A stretch of DNA of 64,000 nucleotides. Origin: Exiguobacterium alkaliphilum 12/1 (GTDB taxonomy: Bacteria > Bacillota > Bacilli > Exiguobacteriales > Exiguobacteriaceae). The DNA lies in the NCBI RefSeq assembly GCF_000714435.1, contig NZ_JJMW01000013.1, forward strand, positions 54,256-118,255, read 5' to 3'. A program made the translations under genes and the position numbers. Below the pieces are notes generated by a model. It worked only from the letters and a program-made list of their open reading frames with translations, was not told the DNA's origin and did no database searches. This document shows, in pieces, positions 59,929-64,000 of this stretch (position 1 is the stretch's first letter; each line of letters begins with the position of its first letter).

Positions 59929-60956
59929 TGAAAAAACCTTATCAACCGATGATTCAAAACAGCAGACGGCGTCGGCAACGGACCGTCGTCGTGACGCTCG
60001 TCCTGAGCCTCCTCGCGCTCGCCTTGAGCGTGACGATGCTCATGCTCGGCAACACGATTTATCCGGTCGGGGACGTCGTCCGTGTCTTGTTCGGCGCGGA
60101 CGTGCCGGGCGCGTCGTTCGCGGTCAACACGATCCGCCTGCCACGCATGCTCGCCGGCGTGTTCGCTGGGATCGCGTTCGGTGTCGCCGGTACCGTGTTC
60201 CAGACGATGCTCCGCAACCCGCTCGCCAACCCGAACGTCATCGGCATCACGACCGGTTCGAGTGCGGCGGCCGTGTTTGGTATCGTCGTGTTACAGGCGA
60301 GCAACACGTTCGTTTCCATCATCTCGGTCATCGGGGGACTCTTGACCGTACTCGCCATCTACTTCCTGTCAAAGAGCGCCGCGTTCTCGATTGGGCGTCT
60401 CGTCTTGGTCGGGATTGGCATCCAGGCGATGCTGACGGCCGTCATCAACTATCTCCTGTTGATTAGTCGTCAAAACGACGTCGGGACGGCGATGCGCTGG
60501 TTGAGCGGAAGTTTGAACGGCGCCAAGATGGAGACGCTCCCGCCGCTCATGATCACGGTCGCGCTCTGTCTGCCGGTCGTCATCTGGCTCAGCCGTCAGC
60601 TCCAGATTCTAGAGCTCGGGGAAATGACGGCGACGTCGCTCGGCGTTCGGACGAACCAGACACGGGTGCTCCTCATCATCGCCTCAGTGCTCATGCTCGC
60701 GCTCGCCACGGCGACGACCGGACCGATTGCCTTCATCGCCTTTCTCGCGGGACCGATCGCGAAGCGGCTCGTCGGGGACGGGCGTTCGACGATCATTCCG
60801 GCCGGGCTCGTCGGTGTCGTTTTAGTACTTGCCGCCGACCTCATCGGCCAGTTCGCTTTTACGGCGCGCTATCCGGTCGGGGTCATCACTGGTATGGTCG
60901 GGGCACCGTATTTGATTTTTCTCTTGATTCGGATGAACAAAAAAGGGGAGTTATAA
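59925..60956 (+). CDS. Siderophore ABC transporter permease (FecCD), second
   Basis: 343-residue FecCD permease paralogous to the previous: LPRMLAGVFAGIAFGVAGTV, MLRNPLANPNVIGITTGSSA and ATTGPIAFIAFLAGPIAKRL. ATG 59925 overlaps the first permease's stop; a second ATG follows at 59928. No ABC ATPase gene comes after it: a terminator and cdd follow. The transporter therefore needs an ATPase encoded elsewhere, as known for Bacillus YfiYZ-YfhA with YusV. Confidence 0.92.
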   Translation: MMKKPYQPMIQNSRRRRQRTVVVTLVLSLLALALSVTMLMLGNTIYPVGDVVRVLFGADVPGASFAVNTIRLPRMLAGVFAGIAFGVAGTVFQTMLRNPLANPNVIGITTGSSAAAVFGIVVLQASNTFVSIISVIGGLLTVLAIYFLSKSAAFSIGRLVLVGIGIQAMLTAVINYLLLISRQNDVGTAMRWLSGSLNGAKMETLPPLMITVALCLPVVIWLSRQLQILELGEMTATSLGVRTNQTRVLLIIASVLMLALATATTGPIAFIAFLAGPIAKRLVGDGRSTIIPAGLVGVVLVLAADLIGQFAFTARYPVGVITGMVGAPYLIFLLIRMNKKGEL

Positions 60957-60960
60957 GCGG

Positions 60961-60990
60961 AGAGTCACGTCTACGGATGTGACTCTTTTC
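60961..60990 (+). terminator. Terminator of the siderophore operon
   Basis: AGAGTCAC / GTGACTCT with a ten-base loop, then TTTTC. Confidence 0.88.
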
Positions 60991-61015
60991 ATGTGAAAGC
61001 GCCATCAAAAAGTCG

Positions 61016-61044
61016 TTGACTTTGCTTCGTGGGGGGTGTATGCT
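61016..61044 (+). promoter_or_regulatory. Sigma-A promoter and leader of cdd
   Basis: TTGACT (61016-61021), 17 bp, TATGCT (61039-61044). The roughly 65-base leader contains a GAACTG/CAGTTC hairpin; no known riboswitch recognised. Confidence 0.65.
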
Positions 61045-61116
61045 AAAAATCCTGCCCAAAAAGAGAGGCCGGGAACTGGCATCAGTTCATTATGAGTCAG
61101 AGAGGAACATGATCCC

Positions 61117-61515
61117 ATGAACCAACAACAATTAGTCGAGCGTGCCCGCCAAGTGAAAGAGAACGCCTACTCGCCGTATTCAAACTTCCGCGTCGGAGCG
61201 GCGCTTCTCATGAAGGACGGTACGGTCATCGACGGCGTCAACGTCGAGAACGTCTCGTTCGGCGCGACGAACTGTGCCGAGCGTACGGCCATCTTCACAG
61301 CAGTCGCGCAAGGTTATAAAAAAGGCGACTTCGAAGCCGTCGCGGTGTCAGGCGACACGGTCGACTTCTTGCCGCCATGCAGCATCTGTCGCCAAGTACT
61401 CGTCGAGTTCGGCGACCCGGACTTCAAAGTGTTGATGACGAACGGCGAAGCTGAGATTAAAGAAGTGACGCTCGACGAACTCGTCCCGTTCGCGTTCACA
61501 GAGCTTGAGATGTAA
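61117..61515 (+). CDS. cdd: Cytidine deaminase
   Basis: 132-residue homotetrameric-type cytidine deaminase of pyrimidine salvage, converting cytidine and deoxycytidine to uridines. Zinc and catalytic residues are in NCAERTAIF (Cys, Glu) and PPCSICRQVLVEF (two Cys). The N-terminal YSPYSNFRVGAALL is typical and length is standard. In Bacillus cdd lies between dgkA and era; here it is alone between terminators. AGAGAGGAA is slightly far (11 bases) from the ATG. Confidence 0.97.
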   Translation: MNQQQLVERARQVKENAYSPYSNFRVGAALLMKDGTVIDGVNVENVSFGATNCAERTAIFTAVAQGYKKGDFEAVAVSGDTVDFLPPCSICRQVLVEFGDPDFKVLMTNGEAEIKEVTLDELVPFAFTELEM

Positions 61516-61517
61516 GT

Positions 61518-61548
61518 AAAAACGCTGAGTCGCGCGACTCAGCGTTTT
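61518..61548. terminator. Bidirectional terminator
   Basis: AAAACGCTGAGTCGC / GCGACTCAGCGTTTT, nearly loopless, between convergent genes. Confidence 0.92.
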
Positions 61549-61549
61549 C

Positions 61550-62266
61550 TTATTCATTTGGTTCCCACGGATTGAAAAAGTTGTAGGGGGGATGCACCCC
61601 ATCTAACGTCCGGAACTCATAGTCACGTTCTTTCGCATAACGGATAATCGTGTCGAGCGCTTTTGGTGTCATTGAATGATCGTGCGCCAAGATGATGGAG
61701 GCGATATTCATCTCGTAATTCGCCTCGAGCCGGTTGAACACCCGTTGCTCGATCGGTGCGTTGTTTTTCTTATAGATGTGATCGAGACTGCCGACGTTCC
61801 AGTCCCAAATCTCGAAACCGGCCTCGTCCATCGCTTGCCAGTGCGCAGGTGTCATGCCTGCGTCACTACCGTAAATCGTGCGGGCCATATTCGTATGGAT
61901 GCCGGTCACGTCGTAAATGAGTGCTTGCACTTCCTGCATCTGGCGCACGGCCGTCATCGGCGACGCATAAAACTCCTCACGCACGTGTGTCATTCCATGC
62001 AAGGCGATGAGATGTCCCTCAGCGACGATGCGGTGGAGCAGATGCTCATTTCCTTTGATATTCTTACCGAGGATGAAGAACGTCGCCTTCACCCGATGCT
62101 TCTTTAAGACGTCAAGTAGCGCTCCCGTCTTCCGATTTGGCCCGTCATCGAGCGTCAAATAGATGAGGCTCCGGTCGTTATAAGCTTTCGGTTTTGGAAT
62201 CGCCGCTTGAGACAACGACCCAATCAATAAAAAGATAGACATGAATAAAATGACACGTTTCATCAT
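61550..62266 (-). CDS. Polysaccharide deacetylase paralogue with altered motif 3
   Basis: 238-residue paralogue of the deacetylase at 51038-51766, with a signal peptide (about 1-21) and a NodB domain: LTLDDGPNRKTG, zinc His in HGMTHV, WDWNVGSLDH and ILAHDHS. Motif 3 reads ARTIYGSDAG instead of RxPYG, so the conserved Pro is lost; activity is uncertain. It ends GVHPPYNFFNPW like its paralogue. Start ATG 62266 is set by GAGGGAG ten bases upstream; longer frames begin at 62290. Confidence 0.85.
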   Translation of the reverse strand: MMKRVILFMSIFLLIGSLSQAAIPKPKAYNDRSLIYLTLDDGPNRKTGALLDVLKKHRVKATFFILGKNIKGNEHLLHRIVAEGHLIALHGMTHVREEFYASPMTAVRQMQEVQALIYDVTGIHTNMARTIYGSDAGMTPAHWQAMDEAGFEIWDWNVGSLDHIYKKNNAPIEQRVFNRLEANYEMNIASIILAHDHSMTPKALDTIIRYAKERDYEFRTLDGVHPPYNFFNPWEPNE

Positions 62267-62388
62267 TCCGCTAAAACTCCCTCGGGCCAAAAGTCAGGTG
62301 ACGTGGTATCGGTGTGAAGGATAGATTACCACATCTCCGATGAAAGGATGAAGCGAAACATGGATGATCAAAGGTAGTCATGTCGTGA

Positions 62389-62865
62389 TCATTTAGGTCG
62401 GCTCACGTCGAGTTGATAAATTCGTTCATCGTCCTCTGTCGTCAAGTAGACGAAGTTCAGCTTTTCCAAGAGCGCGATGGACGCCTCGTTCGTCGGAAGA
62501 CAACCGGCTTTAATCGTCTCGGCTCCTCGGTCGGACAAGTGACGAATCAGTCCTGATACGACCTCGGACGCGTAGCCTTGGCGTGCGCAGCGGGGTGAAA
62601 TCGTATAGCCGATCCAAGATGTCGGGCCGTCTTGATGCACATACAAATCACCAATTAAGTCATTCGTCTCCTGGTCGATGATGGCGAGTTGCATGCCTTG
62701 CGTGATGGCTTGTTCGCCGAGTAAAGAGCGTTCATATTCTTCGTAAGTCAATCCTTTGAACGATTGGTGTTGCATCCATTCCAAGTCGTTCCGATATGCC
62801 ATGAACGGTTCGATGTCATGTTGCGCGAACGGTCGGATGAGGCAGCGGGTCGTCGTGAATGTCAT
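62389..62865 (-). CDS. GNAT acetyltransferase (RimJ/RimL-like)
   Basis: 158-residue acetyltransferase of the RimJ/RimL kind: TTTRCLIRPFAQHDIEPFMA at the N-terminus, the WIGYTISPRCARQGYASEVV acetyl-CoA loop and LPTNEASIALLEKLNFVYL near the C-terminus. Substrate unknown; relatives acetylate protein N-termini or small molecules. AGGAGGGA before the ATG. Neighbours give no hint of function. Confidence 0.87.
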   Translation of the reverse strand: MTFTTTRCLIRPFAQHDIEPFMAYRNDLEWMQHQSFKGLTYEEYERSLLGEQAITQGMQLAIIDQETNDLIGDLYVHQDGPTSWIGYTISPRCARQGYASEVVSGLIRHLSDRGAETIKAGCLPTNEASIALLEKLNFVYLTTEDDERIYQLDVSRPK

Positions 62866-62925
62866 GATGAATCCCTCCTGTGTTCTCTTAGTGTACCGTG
62901 GATGACCAGCAGGGAATAGTCATAG

Positions 62926-62954
62926 AAAAACCCTTCAATCATCGGATTGAAGGG
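62926..62954 (-). terminator. Terminator of the small membrane protein gene
   Basis: CCCTTCAATC / GATTGAAGGG with tetraloop; on the minus strand followed by TTTTTC. Confidence 0.9.
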
Positions 62955-62961
62955 CGTGTTG

Positions 62962-63234
62962 TCATTTCGTGAACGACGTTACTTTATAGTGCTGGACGAG
63001 CTTGATGAGTGTCGATGCGACGAGACCGATAGCGAGTGGCAACGTGATGACACCGATGCCTTGCTCCATGACGATCATATTGCCTTCCTCATAATAGCCT
63101 TTCGAGTAGAATAGCCCTGAACCGATTGTCTCATTCAATTCGATCGTCGAGACGTTGAGATACACTATGACAGCTAATAGCGAAATGACACTGATGGAGA
63201 GAAATAGTGTGGAGAAGGATAGTTTATTATTCAT
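62962..63234 (-). CDS. Hypothetical membrane protein
   Basis: 90-residue protein with two membrane helices (about 7-28 and 60-80) and an outside loop of about 30 residues (TIELNETIGSGLFYSKGYYE). Family not recognised. A strong AAGGAAGGAG ribosome site and its own terminator support a real gene. Base composition turns AT-rich from here to the window end. Confidence 0.65.
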   Translation of the reverse strand: MNNKLSFSTLFLSISVISLLAVIVYLNVSTIELNETIGSGLFYSKGYYEEGNMIVMEQGIGVITLPLAIGLVASTLIKLVQHYKVTSFTK

Positions 63235-63388
63235 AACAAGACTCCTTCCTTATGATAGCCTCACATCGATATTACCATTAAATTACATCTTTAATATGAG
63301 TGAAAAGGATTATCTTTTTATTCAGTTTGATATTACATATGAGAAAACACCTTTCTTAGTTATTCGTATTTTAAGGCGTATCAGTTAG

Positions 63389-63417
63389 TTGTTTTATTGT
63401 ACAAATAAAAGTACAAT
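63389..63417 (+). promoter_or_regulatory. yefM-yoeB promoter and operator
   Basis: TTGTTT (63389-63394), 17 bp, TACAAT (63412-63417). The inverted repeat ATTGTAC-N8-GTACAAT (63396-63417) contains the TGTAC cores typical of YefM operators and covers the -10. Confidence 0.7.
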
Positions 63418-63441
63418 TAGAACATGGAAGGAGTGGTCATT

Positions 63442-63696
63442 ATGTCTACAATTACCTACAGTGATGCACGTAAAAACTTTAAAAAAGTATTAGATCAAGT
63501 CCATGAAAATAGCGAAGCGATTGTCATCTCACGAAAGAATAGTGAAAATGCGGTCATTATGTCGGAGCAAGAATACGAGAGCTTAATGGAAACCATTTAT
63601 TTGTTGAGAAGCCCGAAAAATGCGGAGCGGCTATTAGAATCTATTAAACAGATTGAAAATAATGAGGTCACAGAAAGAGAATTAATGAATGAGTAA
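63442..63696 (+). CDS. yefM: YefM/Phd-family antitoxin
   Basis: 84-residue antitoxin: TITYSDARKNFKKVLDQVHE and VIMSEQEYESLMETIYLL are the typical Phd/YefM DNA-binding half, followed by an acidic disordered tail that binds the toxin. ATG 63442 is chosen by GGAAGGAG. It overlaps the toxin start by eight bases, so the two are coupled. The pair is much more AT-rich than the chromosome around it, a sign of transfer. Confidence 0.93.
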   Translation: MSTITYSDARKNFKKVLDQVHENSEAIVISRKNSENAVIMSEQEYESLMETIYLLRSPKNAERLLESIKQIENNEVTERELMNE

Positions 63697-63955
63697 ATCT
63701 TTATTATTCACTGACAATGGGTGGGAAGATTATTTGTATTGGCAAAAAGAAGATAAAAAGAAATTAAAGCGAATCAATTTGTTAATCGAGGATGTTAGAA
63801 GAAACGGAAACTTAAATGGGATAGGTAAACCAGAAGCATTAAAAGGGAACTTACAAGGTTTCTATAGTCGTAGAATTGATTCAGAGCACAGACTCGTTTA
63901 TAGAGTTATGAATCAATATGTAGAGATTTTACAATGTCGTTATCACTACTTGTAA
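63689..63955 (+). CDS. yoeB: YoeB-family mRNA interferase toxin
   Basis: 88-residue toxin of the Txe/YoeB family, a ribosome-dependent endoribonuclease. The catalytic region is complete: GKPEALKGNLQGFYSRRI with Glu and Arg, SEHRLVYRV, and the C-terminal CRYHYL with the His and Tyr. Typical length. It begins inside the antitoxin's last codons. About 17 bases after its stop a sequence like an IS3-family end begins. Confidence 0.94.
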   Translation: MSKSLLFTDNGWEDYLYWQKEDKKKLKRINLLIEDVRRNGNLNGIGKPEALKGNLQGFYSRRIDSEHRLVYRVMNQYVEILQCRYHYL

Positions 63956-63971
63956 ATGGACTCACACCTAT

Positions 63972-64000
63972 TGAACTGCTCCCCGTCAAGTAGACAGGGC
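63972..64000. mobile_element. Possible terminal inverted repeat of an IS3-family element
   Basis: TGAACTGCTCCCC followed by GTCAAGTAGACAGG resembles the left end of IS3/IS150-group elements (TG start, CCCC then AGTAGACA). The element would lie to the right of the window, so no transposase can be seen. Confidence 0.35.

Overview
The window is a chromosomal segment of a moderately high-GC, low-branching Firmicute of the Bacillales, most likely Exiguobacterium or a close relative. This rests on gene order and on what is missing: the end of the atp operon, a DUF1146 gene, murA, mbl, two flhO/flhP-type flagellar rod genes, mscL and fabZ follow the Bacillus order, but the sporulation genes that sit among them in Bacillus (spoIID, spoIIQ, spoIIID) are absent. 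Shine-Dalgarno sites are strong (AAGGAGG type), GTG and TTG starts are common, and most transcription units end in clear hairpin-T terminators, many of them bidirectional. The species is inferred, not proven.

Layout. 1-5.7 kb: atpD (partial), atpC, an EAL-HDOD regulator behind a near-consensus sigma-D promoter, a DUF1146 protein, a frameshifted murA and mbl. 5.8-12.1 kb: a block inserted between mbl and the flagellar genes, with a short-chain dehydrogenase, a 7TMR-DISM histidine kinase with a SAPR-like regulator, an orphan sensor kinase and a PemK/MazF-type toxin-antitoxin pair. 12.2-21.7 kb: flhO, flhP, glycerate kinase, mscL, an EpuA-like protein, fabZ, two lipoproteins, a C45 amidase-like protein and a 1103-residue secreted Ig-like repeat protein. 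21.8-24 kb: a methyltransferase divergent from an Fe-S photolyase/cryptochrome. 24.1-29.7 kb: a glycerol-3-phosphate operon (glpP, four ugp-like ABC genes, a phosphodiesterase). 29.7-35.3 kb: a diguanylate cyclase, two paralogous soluble kinases flanking an AraC regulator, and an SH3-M23 peptidase.

35.4-45.5 kb is a copper/cell-envelope cluster: YdhK-like lipoprotein, multicopper oxidase, CopB-type ATPase, a beta-propeller-like lipoprotein, an unknown protein, a CusRS-like two-component pair, a MurE-like ligase in the same operon as that pair, and a DUF305 protein. Three of its promoters share a direct-repeat box (TTTMAY-N5-TTTCAY, 9-10 bp before the -10), so the two-component pair probably controls the whole cluster, including its own operon.

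45.5-64 kb holds TerC (two palindromic operators), a Cof-type HAD phosphatase behind a BglG/LicT-type RNA antiterminator, an Rrf2 regulator divergent from a QorB-like reductase (three identical-format operators), two chemotaxis receptors, two polysaccharide deacetylases, a VTT membrane protein, a MarR-paiA unit and paiB, a Fur-controlled siderophore uptake operon without its ATPase, cdd, and an AT-rich yefM-yoeB pair next to what looks like the end of an IS3-family element. No rRNA, tRNA or CRISPR array was seen.
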